Source: VXMT01 sp965204835 (GTDB taxonomy: Bacteria; Chloroflexota; Dehalococcoidia; UBA2979). From it: 64,000 nt of DNA. The stretch lies in the NCBI GenBank assembly GCA_965204835.1, contig OZ242017.1, positions 124,001 through 188,000 of the forward strand, given 5' to 3'. Below are positions 52,546 to 61,221 of this stretch, in pieces. The translations under genes and the position numbers were made by a program. The notes beneath the pieces are model-generated. The model was not told the origin of the DNA. It saw nothing but the letters and a program-made list of their open reading frames with translations, and did no database searches. Position 1 is the stretch's first letter. Every line of letters begins with the position of its first letter.

Positions 52546-52574
52546 TTGTATGAACCGCACGACCCATTGTATGA
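52546..52574. promoter_or_regulatory. phased direct repeats upstream of vapBC
   Basis: TTGTATGA occurs at 52546-52553 and 52567-52574, exactly 21 bases apart, two helical turns. The distal copy overlaps a minus-strand -10-like TACAAT (52571-52566). The phasing on one face of DNA suits VapB autoregulation. Confidence 0.55.
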
Positions 52575-52664
52575 CATCGGGCGCATCGACGACCGCAGGC
52601 GGGGGCGTCCCGAGGAGTGCATCAGCCGGGAGCGGCGGGCGCTTACCGGCGCGGGAGAGTCTCC

Positions 52665-53312
52665 CTAGACCGGCGTGTACTTCGCGGCGTCCTGGAGGAA
52701 GCGCTCGATCCCGGCGTCGGTGAGCGGGTGCTGGATGAGCTGGAACAACACCTTCGGCGGCACGGTCGCGATGTGCGAGCCAGCCAGTGCGGCCTCCGTC
52801 ACGTGGCGCGTGTGCCTCACCGAGGCGGCGAGGACCTGGCTCGGCAGGTGGTACGTCTCCACGATCCGCACGGACTCGCGCACCACGTCCATGCCGTCCT
52901 GCCCGGCGTCGTCGATGCGCCCGATGAACGGCGAGATGAGCGTCGCGCCGGCGCGCGCCGCGAGCAGCGCCTGGTTCGCCGAGAAGACCAGCGTGCAGTT
53001 CGTACTGATGCCTTCCGCCGAGAGCCGGCTGATGGCGGCCAGGCCGGCCTCCGACATCGCCACCTTCACGACGACGTTCTCGTGCCACGAGGCGATGCGA
53101 CGCCCCTCCTCCACGAGTTCGTCGGCGGTCTCCGAGATCGTCTCGGCGGAGATGGGGCCGTCGACGACCTCGCAGATCTCGAGCACGCGGTCGCGGTACT
53201 CGACGCCCTCGGCGGCGACGAGCGAGGGGTTGGTGGTGACCCCGTCGACGACGCCCATGGCGGCGCCGCGGCGGATGTCGTCGATGTTCGCGGTGTCCAG
53301 GAAGATGCGCAT
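52665..53312 (-). CDS. transaldolase / fructose-6-phosphate aldolase family
   Basis: The 215-residue TIM barrel begins MRIFLDTANIDDIRR and GVVDGVTTNPSL, with the Schiff-base Lys in VVKVAMSEAGL near residue 83 and FSANQALLAARAGA near 110. The length matches the short TalC/Fsa class. Family members act as transaldolases in the pentose phosphate pathway or as fructose-6-phosphate aldolases; sequence alone does not separate the two here. Confidence 0.93.
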   Translation of the reverse strand: MRIFLDTANIDDIRRGAAMGVVDGVTTNPSLVAAEGVEYRDRVLEICEVVDGPISAETISETADELVEEGRRIASWHENVVVKVAMSEAGLAAISRLSAEGISTNCTLVFSANQALLAARAGATLISPFIGRIDDAGQDGMDVVRESVRIVETYHLPSQVLAASVRHTRHVTEAALAGSHIATVPPKVLFQLIQHPLTDAGIERFLQDAAKYTPV

Positions 53313-53389
53313 TCGGGCGGGCTCCTCGGTGTGCTACGCGCAGTCTCGCATGCCCGGCGCTGGGGGTCGCGAGGACCCTCGCGGCGCCG

Positions 53390-53857
53390 TCAGAACGGCT
53401 TGGCGATCGCGAGCCACGTCATCACCGGCACGCTGATCACCATCAGCGTCCCGAAGACCACGGGCACGCGGTCGTTGAGGGCGTCTTGCAGCTCCTCGCT
53501 CATCTCGCCGCGCTTGCGCGCCTGCAGCGCGAGCAGGCGGACGCGGCGCAGTCCGACGCCCATCAGCGGCAAGAAGATAAAGACATTCACGATGAACAGC
53601 ACCTCCAGGGCCAGCAGCCACCCGGTGGTGATCAGGTTCGTGTTGTCCGAGGCCGCCCACGCGAACCCCGTGAGCCCCGTCGCGAGCAGCCCGGAGAGCA
53701 GCCAGCGCGTCTCCGCCTGCGCTGCCTCGGTGAGCATGACCGCGCGCGTCTCCAGGTCCTCGGCGCTCCACGCGCGCCAGATCGGCACCATCACGGCGCC
53801 GAGGCCGGCCATCATCCAGAACAGCGCGAGCACGTGCAGCAGGCGGAACAGGTCCAT
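53390..53857 (-). CDS. four-helix membrane protein, DUF2269-like
   Basis: The 155-residue protein has membrane helices at about residues 5-28, 50-68, 80-100 and 130-152, beginning MDLFRLLHVLALFWMMAG. The 'LhvL...W..G' first helix is common to DUF2269 and CopD-like proteins, which may bind copper or haem. The function is unknown. It lies between pyrG and the transaldolase gene on the same strand. A similar small protein is encoded at 61222. Confidence 0.75.
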   Translation of the reverse strand: MDLFRLLHVLALFWMMAGLGAVMVPIWRAWSAEDLETRAVMLTEAAQAETRWLLSGLLATGLTGFAWAASDNTNLITTGWLLALEVLFIVNVFIFLPLMGVGLRRVRLLALQARKRGEMSEELQDALNDRVPVVFGTLMVISVPVMTWLAIAKPF

Positions 53858-53904
53858 CGGCTACCGCTTCGTCCCCCGGCCCGGTTCGTCGTGCGCCCGG
53901 CGCC

Positions 53905-55539
53905 TCAGGCCGAAGCCGCCCCGAGCGCCTCGGCGCGGCGCTCGTGCTCGGCTACGGCCGCGCCGACGAAGTCGCGGAACAGCGGCTGCGGGCGGTGCGG
54001 ACGCGAGGTGAACTCGGGGTGGAACTGCGCGCCCACCATCCACGGGTGGTCGGCCAGCTCCATGATCTCGACGAGCTCGCCGTCCATCGTCCAGCCGGAG
54101 GGCACGAGCCCGTGCTCCCGGAAGGCGGGCAGGTAGACGTTGTTGACCTCGTAACGGTGACGATGGCGCTCGCGCACCGTCCCGCTGCCGTAGGCCTCGG
54201 CGGCCTTCGTCCCCGGCACCAGCCGGCAGTCGTAGCCGCCGAGCCGCATGGTGCCGCCGTAGTCGAGCACGCCGCGCTGCTCGGAAAGCAGCGAGATCAC
54301 CGGGAACGGCGTCGAGGTGTCGACCTCGGTGGTGTTCGCCTCGGGCATGCCGGCGACGTTGCGGGCGAACTCGCAGACCATCATCTGCAGGCCCAGGCAG
54401 ACGCCGAGGAACGGGATGCGGCGCTCGCGCGCGTAACGGACCGCCTCGATCTTGCCTTCGAGGCCGCGGTCGCCGAAGCCGGGGCAGAGCACGATGCCGT
54501 CGACCTCCCCGATGACCTCCTCGGGCGGGCGGTCCTCGAGGTGCTCCGAGTGGACCCAGTCCAGCTCGAGCCGCGCGCCGTGGAAGACCGACGAGTGGAT
54601 CAGCGCCTCCTTGATCGACAGGTACGCGTCGTGCAGCTCGACGTACTTGCCGACGACGGCGATACGCACCTCGCGCCTCGGATTGCGGAGCCGCTCGACG
54701 AACGCGCGCCACTCGGCGAGCTCGGCCTTCGTCTGGTCGAGCCCGGCCAGGCGCGCGACGATCTCCGGCAGCCCGCGCACCTCGAGGAGCAACGGGACCT
54801 CGTAGATCGAGTCGGCGGTCTCCAGCGGGATCACGGCCTCGCGGCCCACGTTGCAGAACAGCCCGATCTTCTCGCGCAGGGCCTCGGCGACGGGGTAGTC
54901 CGAGCGCGTCACGATCACGTCGGGCTGGATGCCGAAGGAGCGCAGCTCGCGCACGGAGTGCTGCGTCGGCTTGGTCTTCAGCTCGCCCGTCGAACCGATG
55001 TACGGCAGCAGCGTGACGTGGATGGCGACGGTGTCGCCGGGCCCCAGCGTGTGGCGCATCTGGCTGATGGCCTCCAGGAACGGCTGCCCCTCGATGTCAC
55101 CCACCGTGCCGCCGACCTCGACGAGCACCACGTCGGCGTCGAGCGCCGTGCCAGCCTCGACGATGCGCTTGCGGATCTCGCCGGTGACGTGGGGGATGGG
55201 CTGGATGGTGCCGCCGAGGAAGTCGCCGCGGCGCTCCTTGCGGATCACCTCCTCGTAGATCTGGCCGGAGGAGGTGGAGTTGGCCTGCGTGAAGTTCTCG
55301 TCGAGGAAGCGCTCGTAGTGGCCGAGGTCGAGGTCGGTCTCGGCGCCGTCGTCGGTGACGAAGACCTCGCCGTGCTGGTAGGGCGACATGGTGCCGGGGT
55401 CGACGTTGATGTAGGGGTCGAGCTTGAGGACGGAGACGCGGAGGCCGCGGGCCTTGAGGTCACGCCCGAGCGAGGCGGTGACGATGCCCTTGCCAACGGA
55501 GCTGACAACACCGCCGGTCACGAAGATGTACTTCGTCAT
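53905..55539 (-). CDS. pyrG: CTP synthase
   Basis: Makes CTP from UTP, ATP and glutamine. The 544-residue product has the synthetase domain (KYIFVTGGVVSSVGKG; KLDPYINVDPGTMSPYQHGEVF, split) and the glutaminase domain with the nucleophile in LGVCLGLQMMV and the His-Glu dyad in FHPEFTSRP. Start at ATG 55539, which begins the invariant TKYIFVTGG; GGAG precedes it. It has a strong promoter at 55572-55600. Confidence 0.98.
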   Translation of the reverse strand: MTKYIFVTGGVVSSVGKGIVTASLGRDLKARGLRVSVLKLDPYINVDPGTMSPYQHGEVFVTDDGAETDLDLGHYERFLDENFTQANSTSSGQIYEEVIRKERRGDFLGGTIQPIPHVTGEIRKRIVEAGTALDADVVLVEVGGTVGDIEGQPFLEAISQMRHTLGPGDTVAIHVTLLPYIGSTGELKTKPTQHSVRELRSFGIQPDVIVTRSDYPVAEALREKIGLFCNVGREAVIPLETADSIYEVPLLLEVRGLPEIVARLAGLDQTKAELAEWRAFVERLRNPRREVRIAVVGKYVELHDAYLSIKEALIHSSVFHGARLELDWVHSEHLEDRPPEEVIGEVDGIVLCPGFGDRGLEGKIEAVRYARERRIPFLGVCLGLQMMVCEFARNVAGMPEANTTEVDTSTPFPVISLLSEQRGVLDYGGTMRLGGYDCRLVPGTKAAEAYGSGTVRERHRHRYEVNNVYLPAFREHGLVPSGWTMDGELVEIMELADHPWMVGAQFHPEFTSRPHRPQPLFRDFVGAAVAEHERRAEALGAASA

Positions 55540-55571
55540 CACTCCTCGGTCTTTCGGGGAGGACACGCTTC

Positions 55572-55600
55572 ATATTCAGCGCGTGCCGGGAGACTGTCAA
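55572..55600 (-). promoter_or_regulatory. promoter of pyrG
   Basis: On the minus strand a perfect TTGACA (55600-55595) is followed after 17 bases by GAATAT (55577-55572). The predicted start gives a leader of about 27 bases. The rest of the 258-base gap to mntA shows no gene. Confidence 0.65.
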
Positions 55601-55797
55601 CGAAGAGCGCGGCCTGCACGCGATAACCCCGCCAGTTCACCGCCTCGAGGCGGTGGACGGCGGGGAGGATTGGGCCCCTCGAGGGCCGATTCAGTGTCAG
55701 CGCACGACCAGGCATCGTCAACGCCCGGGAGCATTCCTTCCCGAGAACGGCGATAATCGATCTGCCGCGTGATGCAGCAACGATCGGACGGGCCCCA

Positions 55798-56103
55798 ATG
55801 GCCGGAGAGACACTGAGCAGCAACGACGCATTGGCAGCCCTTCGCGCTCACAAGCCCGAGCTCGTGAGTCGCTTCGGGGTCATCGAACTCGCGCTCTTCG
55901 GCTCAGTCGTCCGCGACGAGGCGTCGCCGGAGAGCGACATCGACATCCTCGTGCACTTCGATGGCCCGGCCGACTCTGAGCGCTACTTCGGCGTGCAGTT
56001 CTATATCGAGGACCTGCTGGGGCGCCCCGTCGATCTCGTGACGGACAAGGCGTTGCGCCCCGAGTTGCGTCCGTACGTCGAGGCCGAGGCCGTCCGTGTC
56101 TGA
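55798..56103 (+). CDS. mntA: MntA-type nucleotidyltransferase antitoxin
   Basis: The 101-residue minimal nucleotidyltransferase has the catalytic LFGSVVRDEASPESDIDILV (Gly-Ser and paired Asp). In HepT-MntA systems this protein adds AMP to the HEPN toxin and so neutralises it. The next gene encodes the HEPN protein and starts 8 bases before this stop codon. The usual ARG after GS is replaced by RD, a mild variation. Confidence 0.92.
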   Translation: MAGETLSSNDALAALRAHKPELVSRFGVIELALFGSVVRDEASPESDIDILVHFDGPADSERYFGVQFYIEDLLGRPVDLVTDKALRPELRPYVEAEAVRV

Positions 56104-56455
56104 TGGCCCGGCGGGCGAACGCCCGTGGATCCCCTATGTTCGGGACATGCTCGCGGCATGCGAGCGGATCCTGCGATACACCGACGGGCTTGAACAGCAG
56201 GCGTTCGTAGCGGACGACCGCACGTATGACGCAACCTTGCGGAACCTCGGCATCATCGGCGAGGCGGCGCGGCGCATCCCCGAATCGGTGCGCGAATCGC
56301 GCGACGAGATTCCGTGGCGTGCCATCATCGGAACGCGGAACCGCGTCGTCCACGCTTACCTGGGAATCGACGACGACGTGATCTGGTCGATCGTCACTGA
56401 CGACATCCCGGAACTCATGCCCGCGATGCAGGCGCTCCTCGACGCGTCGGAGTGA
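56096..56455 (+). CDS. hepT: HepT-type HEPN ribonuclease toxin
   Basis: The 119-residue helical protein ends with the HEPN active site RNRVVHAYLGID, giving Arg-x4-His followed by Tyr, the target of tri-AMPylation by MntA in characterised systems. It overlaps mntA by 8 bases. The pair is a type VII toxin-antitoxin module. It sits alone between pyrG and an M16 protease gene. Confidence 0.92.
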   Translation: MSDGPAGERPWIPYVRDMLAACERILRYTDGLEQQAFVADDRTYDATLRNLGIIGEAARRIPESVRESRDEIPWRAIIGTRNRVVHAYLGIDDDVIWSIVTDDIPELMPAMQALLDASE

Positions 56456-56522
56456 CACCGGCTCAGCCGCAACGCACTCCCTGGGCGCACATCCCGCGCC
56501 AATAGATACGTCGTCTCGCATC

Positions 56523-56551
56523 TTGCTGGCGACACCCCTCCCCCGTACGCT
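56523..56551 (+). promoter_or_regulatory. promoter of the M16 peptidase gene
   Basis: TTGCTG (56523-56528) and TACGCT (56546-56551) are 17 bases apart, giving a leader of about 40 bases with GAGGGGAG before the ATG at 56600. Confidence 0.5.
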
Positions 56552-56599
56552 GATTCGACCCGCGGCCGACGCGCCACGGGGCGAGGGGAGCACCTGCAC

Positions 56600-57886
56600 A
56601 TGCCGTCCGCCGACGCCATCCGCCCCGAGATCAGCACGCTCGACAACGGGTTGCGCGTCGTCACCACCTCGATCCCGACGGCACAGTCGGCGAGCACAGC
56701 GTTCTTCGTCGGCGTCGGCTCGCGAGGCGAGGACCGCCGCACCAACGGCATCTCGCACTACCTGGAGCACATGCTCTTCAAGGGCACCGAGCGCCGCCCG
56801 ACCGCCCCCGAGATCAGCCAGGCCATCGAGGGCGCCGGGGGCGCGCTCAACGCCTACACCACCCGCGAGCTCACCTGCTACTGGAACAACCTCCCCTTCG
56901 AGCGCGCCGAGACCGGCATCGAGGTCGTCGCGGACATGCTCCAGCACTCCCTCCTCGCGTCCGAGGAGATCGACCGCGAGCGCACCGTCGTGCAGCAGGA
57001 GATCCGGCGCGGGCACGACACGCCCGCCGCGCGCACCAGCGAGCTGATGGTGCAGGCCGTCTACGGCGACCAGCCGATCGGCTGGCCCGTCGCCGGCTCG
57101 ATCGAGACCGTCGACGCCCTGCAGCGCGAGGACTTCACCACGCACGTCGAGCGCTACTACACGTCCAGCAACTCCGTGCTCTCCGTGGCTGGCAACATCG
57201 AGCACGCATGGGTGGTGGAGACCGCGGCCCGGCACTTCGAGGACTTGCGCGGCGGCGAGCCCGCCGAGCAGTCGGCCGCCGAGCACGGCCTGCCCGAGGA
57301 GCGCGTGATCGTCGAGGAGCGCGAGATCGAGCAGACGAACCTCGCGCTGTCCGTCCAGGCGCTGGGGCGGCGCGACCCACAGCGCTATGCGCTGGAACTG
57401 CTGCACACCGTCCTCGGGCGCGGCATGTCGTCGCGTCTGTTCAAGGAGGTGCGCGAGCGGCGCGGGCTGGCCTACTCGGTCGGTTCGAGGATCGCCCGCC
57501 ACCGCGACATCGGGGCGTTCTCGGTCAGCGCGGGTGTGACGGCCGACCACCAGGAGGAAGCGCTCGAGGTGATCGTGGGCGAGCTGAAGCGCGCGGCGGA
57601 CGAGCCCGTCTCCGATGACGAACTCCGCCGCGCCCTCGACTTCACCACGGGCACGTTCCGGCTCAGCCTGGAGACGCCGATGTCCCTCGGGCAGCGCTTC
57701 GGCGAGCAGCTCCTGCAGGACGGCGAACTCGAACTCCCGACCGATACCGTCGCGCGCCTGGTGGCCGTGACCGCCGAGGAGATCCAGGCGGTCGCCCAGC
57801 GCATCTTCGCCGAGCGCGCCTACGCGCTCGCGGTCGTCGGGCCGTCGGCGCCGGCCGAGCGGCTCGAGTCGCTGCTGGCGGCCTGA
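56600..57886 (+). CDS. M16 family zinc metallopeptidase
   Basis: The 428-residue protein has the inverted zinc motif HYLEHMLFKGT near residue 54 with the downstream Glu in the TVVQQEI helix (near 131), so it is a catalytic M16 subunit rather than the inactive partner. The second half contains the usual GRGMSSRLFKEVRERRGLAY segment (split as GRGMSSRLF and RERRGLAYSV). M16B enzymes of this length degrade peptides or process precursors; no partner subunit is adjacent. Confidence 0.94.
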   Translation: MPSADAIRPEISTLDNGLRVVTTSIPTAQSASTAFFVGVGSRGEDRRTNGISHYLEHMLFKGTERRPTAPEISQAIEGAGGALNAYTTRELTCYWNNLPFERAETGIEVVADMLQHSLLASEEIDRERTVVQQEIRRGHDTPAARTSELMVQAVYGDQPIGWPVAGSIETVDALQREDFTTHVERYYTSSNSVLSVAGNIEHAWVVETAARHFEDLRGGEPAEQSAAEHGLPEERVIVEEREIEQTNLALSVQALGRRDPQRYALELLHTVLGRGMSSRLFKEVRERRGLAYSVGSRIARHRDIGAFSVSAGVTADHQEEALEVIVGELKRAADEPVSDDELRRALDFTTGTFRLSLETPMSLGQRFGEQLLQDGELELPTDTVARLVAVTAEEIQAVAQRIFAERAYALAVVGPSAPAERLESLLAA

Positions 57887-57902
57887 GCAAGCACGCCGCG
57901 CC

Positions 57903-58544
57903 ATGCCCGCACCTCGCACGAACCTGACCCTGCTCCCGCCCTTCGCGGTCGCCCGGACGCGCGCCGACGCCGTCACGGCGGGCGTCGAGGACATCGCGAC
58001 GGCGGCCGCCACGGGCGCGGAAGTGCACGTGCGCGTGCCGAACCCGCGCGAGGACCGGCTCCGTGACGACCTCGACGCTGCCGTCGGCGCGGGGTGCGCC
58101 GCGGTGCTGCTCGCCGCGACGCTGGTCCCGCAGGACCTGCGCGACGCGGACATCGAGCTGCGCAGGCAGGAGCTGCACCACGACCTCGTGCCCGGGCAGG
58201 TGGGGCTGATCCCGGAGATTGGCAGCGCCGCCGCGCTTGCACGGCTGCCGCAGCTGCTCGCCGCCGTCGACCGGCTGGTCAGCGTGGGCGTGGACCTCGA
58301 GGCCGTCGCGCGCGACCTCGGTTCGCCCAACCCCGCGGCCGCCGCGGTGCAGTCGCCGCTGCTCGCGCAGGTCGCGGTGGCCGCGACCGCAGCGGGGGTG
58401 GCGTGGACCGTCGGCGCGATGGGCTTCACGCCCGGCCAGCGTGCCGCCCTCGCCTCGCGCGCGCGAGCCTTCGGCGCGGCCGGCGTCTACGTCACGAGCG
58501 AGGCCGAGGTTGCGGGGATGAACGCGCTCTTCGCGCGCGCCTAG
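57903..58544 (+). CDS. HpcH/CitE-like aldolase/lyase, possible
   Basis: The 213-residue protein has features of a short TIM barrel of the citrate lyase beta/HpcH group: GAEVHVRVPNPREDRLRDDL, GCAAVLLAATLVPQDLRDAD, LIPEIGSAAALARLPQLLAAVDRL (split) and VGVDLEAVARDLG. The metal-binding Glu and Asp of active enzymes can be placed only tentatively (IPEIGSA; GVDLEA). It is shorter than typical CitE. It starts 16 bases after the M16 gene. Confidence 0.6.
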   Translation: MPAPRTNLTLLPPFAVARTRADAVTAGVEDIATAAATGAEVHVRVPNPREDRLRDDLDAAVGAGCAAVLLAATLVPQDLRDADIELRRQELHHDLVPGQVGLIPEIGSAAALARLPQLLAAVDRLVSVGVDLEAVARDLGSPNPAAAAVQSPLLAQVAVAATAAGVAWTVGAMGFTPGQRAALASRARAFGAAGVYVTSEAEVAGMNALFARA

Positions 58545-58656
58545 CCGGGCAGCCGCCCCAGCCTCGTCAGCAGCCACCGGATGTCGCGCACGATGCGGGC
58601 GTGGCCCTGCTCCAGGGTGCGGCGCGCCCGCACGATGTAGGCGGCGTCGGCGGGGG

Positions 58657-59067
58657 TCACGAGCCCGGCGCCGGCCGCGAGGTGGCGACGCGCTTCGACG
58701 CGGCGACCTCGTCCTCGTCCTCCCAGCGCGGCACGCCGTCCTCGACCCAGCAGTCGAGCAGCAGGTCGAGGAAGCGCACCTCGCCGTGCGTGATCTCGAT
58801 CTCGCGAGCCACGTCGAAGCGCGTCGCCACCTCGCGGCCGGCGCCGGGTGCGCCCTCGGCGCGCACCATGTGGTAGCAGACGTACGTGCGGTCGGCCCAG
58901 TAGCAGCCGTAGGAGTCGACCGGCCCCCAGCGCGACTCCGGCATGCGGTACAGCACGATCAGCGAGCCGCGCGCTCGGTAGACGAGCTCGGTCTCGAAGC
59001 GCTCCTCGCGGCCGTCGAGGTGGCGCTTCACCTCGATGACCGTGGCCGGCGCGTCCGACTCGGTCAC
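58657..59067 (-). CDS. DUF402 protein with frameshifted C-terminus
   Basis: DUF402 proteins are nucleoside phosphatase-like metal enzymes. This 136-residue reading has the core: VDSYGCYWADRTYVCYH, RFDVAREIEIT, VRFLDLLLDCWVEDG and WEDEDEV. After DEDEV it reads AASKRVATSRPAPGS and stops. The expected end (LVTPADAAYIVRARRTLEQ ... LLTRLGRLPG) is intact in another frame down to a TAG at 58541-58543. The break coincides with a 37-base inverted copy of an upstream part of the gene. Start is GTG, overlapping the lipoprotein stop by 4 bases. Confidence 0.75.
   Translation of the reverse strand: MTESDAPATVIEVKRHLDGREERFETELVYRARGSLIVLYRMPESRWGPVDSYGCYWADRTYVCYHMVRAEGAPGAGREVATRFDVAREIEITHGEVRFLDLLLDCWVEDGVPRWEDEDEVAASKRVATSRPAPGS
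58664..58700 (+). repeat. 37-base inverted repeat, left arm
   Basis: This segment is the exact reverse complement of 58812-58848 (37 of 37 bases). It lies at the frameshifted C-terminal end of the DUF402 gene, where the normal reading frame is lost. The right arm encodes the conserved GAGREVATRFDV region, so the left arm is the copied one. Confidence 0.95.
58812..58848 (-). repeat. 37-base inverted repeat, right arm (source copy)
   Basis: This is the in-frame, conserved part of the DUF402 gene (REVATRFDV). It matches 58664-58700 in inverted orientation with a 111-base spacer. Identity ends abruptly on both sides. Confidence 0.95.
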
Positions 59068-59753
59068 TCGACGACCACGAGCCAGGCGATCACGAGCGCG
59101 TCCTGGCCGTCCGCCGCGGGGTCGACCGCGACCGCCACCCTCGCGTCGCCGATGGCCTCGGCGATCGGCCGCAGGTCGGCGGCGGTTGGGGTCAGCCCGC
59201 GGCCCCAGTAGCGCGAGCCGGGCGCGGCGTGCACACGCACCACGCCGTCGTCGGTCGCGATCTCGATCCAGTGCTGCGTGCCGTCGACGATCGCGCCGGT
59301 CACGACGCGCTCGCCGACCCAGCGCACCAGGCTTCCCTCGGCGTCGCCGTGCGCGGTATGCAGGCCGTCATGCCCGTCGCGGATCACGACCCGGAAGCCG
59401 GGGACGACCGCCTGCGTGCACACCGCACCCGGCAGCTCGACGCCCAGGCACCCGTCGGACCACACGAGCGCCTCGGAGTCCTCGACCGAGAAGTGCGTGA
59501 CGTCCCAGCCGAGCCACTCCGCCATGAGCTGCAGCGCGTTCCCGACGAGCGCCTCGAGCACCTCGGGGGAGGGCGCGCCCTCCGCCGACGGCGCATCGGG
59601 CGTTGGAGATGCTGCGACCGGCGTCGAGCCGAGCGGGCTGCTCGGTGGCGGCTCGTCGTTCGAGGTGCAGCCCGCCGCGGCGATGGCGAGCGCGGCGACG
59701 GTCGCGGCGATTCCCGCAAGCCCCCGTCGAGGGGTCTGGCCATCACCGCGCAT
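59064..59753 (-). CDS. lipoprotein of unknown function
   Basis: The 229-residue protein has a signal peptide with lipobox ending LAIAAAGC, a Ser/Pro linker, and a soluble domain (EVLEALVGNALQLMAEWLGW; ALVWSDGCLGVELPGAVCTQ). The latter suggests a Cys-linked pocket; the C-terminal part reads IWIEIATDDGVVRVHAA-like. No family is named with confidence. Start at ATG 59753, the first that gives a signal peptide. It is divergent from purA and overlaps the DUF402 gene by 4 bases. Confidence 0.75.
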   Translation of the reverse strand: MRGDGQTPRRGLAGIAATVAALAIAAAGCTSNDEPPPSSPLGSTPVAASPTPDAPSAEGAPSPEVLEALVGNALQLMAEWLGWDVTHFSVEDSEALVWSDGCLGVELPGAVCTQAVVPGFRVVIRDGHDGLHTAHGDAEGSLVRWVGERVVTGAIVDGTQHWIEIATDDGVVRVHAAPGSRYWGRGLTPTAADLRPIAEAIGDARVAVAVDPAADGQDALVIAWLVVVE

Positions 59754-59868
59754 CACGCGGATACTCGCGTGCGCGATTGAGCGCGCGACCTGCGGTATCA
59801 TGTCTCGGGCTCCCACGCTCCAAGCGTACGGCATGAGCGCCCACGGGCGCGTAACCGAGGGATTAGAC

Positions 59869-61185
59869 GTGCCTGCGACGGTGATCATCGGCGGACAGTG
59901 GGGCGACGAAGGCAAAGGCCGCGTCGTCGACTTCCTGTCGCGCAGTTGCTCCGTGATTGCGCGCTACTCCGCCGGCAGCAATGCCGGTCACACCATCGTG
60001 AACGACCTCGGGCGCTTCGGCCTGCACCTCGTGCCGGCCGGCATCTTCAACCCGGGCACGACGTGCATCGTCGGCAACGGCGTCGTCATCAACCCACGCT
60101 CGCTGCTCGACGAGCTCGCGATGCTCAACGAGCGCGGCGTCGACACCTCGCGCGTACGCGTCAGCGACCGCGCGCACATCGTCATGCCGTGGCACCTCGC
60201 CATCGACGAGCTCGACGAGAGGCTGCGCGGCGAGCACGCCATCGGCACCACCGGCACGGGCACGGGCCCGGCCTTCACCGACAAGACGGGCCGCCTCGGC
60301 GTGCGCATGATCGACCTCGTGCAGCCCGAGTCGCTCGACCAACTCCTGAGCTTCGTGCTGCCCTACAAGAACCGCATCATCACCGAACTCTACGGAGGCG
60401 AGCCGCTCGACGGCGACCAGATCCGCGAGGAGTACCAGGAGTACGGCCAGCAACTCCGGCCCTACGTCACCGACACCTCGCGGCTCGTCCAGGACGCCCA
60501 CGACCGCGGCGAGCAGATCCTGCTCGAGGGCGCGCAGGGCACGCTCCTCGACCTCGACAACGGCACGTACCCGTACGTGACCTCCTCGGTCCCGTCGTCG
60601 ATGGCGGCCGGGGCATGTCTCGGCGTCGGCCTCGGGCCGACGTCCGTGGACCGCGTGGTGGGGGTCTACAAGGCGTACCAGACGCGCGTCGGCGACGGCC
60701 CGTTCCCGACCGAGCTCTTCGGCGAGGAGGCCGCCGCGCTGCGCGACCACGGTATCGCGCAGGGCACGGGCGAGTACGGCACCACCACCGGGCGGCCTCG
60801 CCGCTGCGGCTGGTTCGACGGCGTCCTCGCGCGCCAGACGGCGAAGCTCAACGGCGTCAACTCGATCGCCCTCACGCGCCTCGACGTCCTCGCGCAGTTC
60901 GACGCCGTCCACGTCTGCGTGGCCTACGAGCTGAACGGCAAGCGCATCGACTCGCTGCCCGCCTCGCTACACGAGGCGAACGCGGTGCGGCCCGTGTACG
61001 AGGAGCTGCCGGGCTGGCGCACCGAGGTCTCCGACGTGCGTCACTTCCCGGACCTGCCGCCGGAGGCGCGGGCCTTCGTGCGACGCATCGAGGACCTCGT
61101 CGACGCGCCCGTCGACATGATCTCGGTCGGCCCGGCGCGCGAGCAGGCGATCGTGACGCGCGACATCTTCGGCGGGCCGCTCTAG
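59869..61185 (+). CDS. purA: adenylosuccinate synthetase
   Basis: First step from IMP to AMP. The 438-residue product begins TVIIGGQWGDEGKGRVVD with the catalytic Asp and P-loop, has GSNAGHTI with the catalytic His, TTGTGTGPAFTDK and the C-terminal GTP-binding region. The GTG at 59869 is chosen because GAGGG lies seven bases upstream and the residue count fits the family; an ATG at 59833 would add 12 residues. Confidence 0.97.
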   Translation: MPATVIIGGQWGDEGKGRVVDFLSRSCSVIARYSAGSNAGHTIVNDLGRFGLHLVPAGIFNPGTTCIVGNGVVINPRSLLDELAMLNERGVDTSRVRVSDRAHIVMPWHLAIDELDERLRGEHAIGTTGTGTGPAFTDKTGRLGVRMIDLVQPESLDQLLSFVLPYKNRIITELYGGEPLDGDQIREEYQEYGQQLRPYVTDTSRLVQDAHDRGEQILLEGAQGTLLDLDNGTYPYVTSSVPSSMAAGACLGVGLGPTSVDRVVGVYKAYQTRVGDGPFPTELFGEEAAALRDHGIAQGTGEYGTTTGRPRRCGWFDGVLARQTAKLNGVNSIALTRLDVLAQFDAVHVCVAYELNGKRIDSLPASLHEANAVRPVYEELPGWRTEVSDVRHFPDLPPEARAFVRRIEDLVDAPVDMISVGPAREQAIVTRDIFGGPL

Positions 61186-61221
61186 GCGGTACGCCCCGGA
61201 CACCCTGAACGGGGGCGAACG

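Noticed and set aside
53334..53857. Antisense frames opposite the DUF2269-like gene
   Set aside because: No start context and no domain; the membrane protein frame has clear helices.
58664..58848. Invertible DNA switch built on the 37-base inverted repeat
   Set aside because: The spacer is internal coding sequence of one gene with no promoter, and no site-specific recombinase is in the window; a duplication or artefact is simpler.
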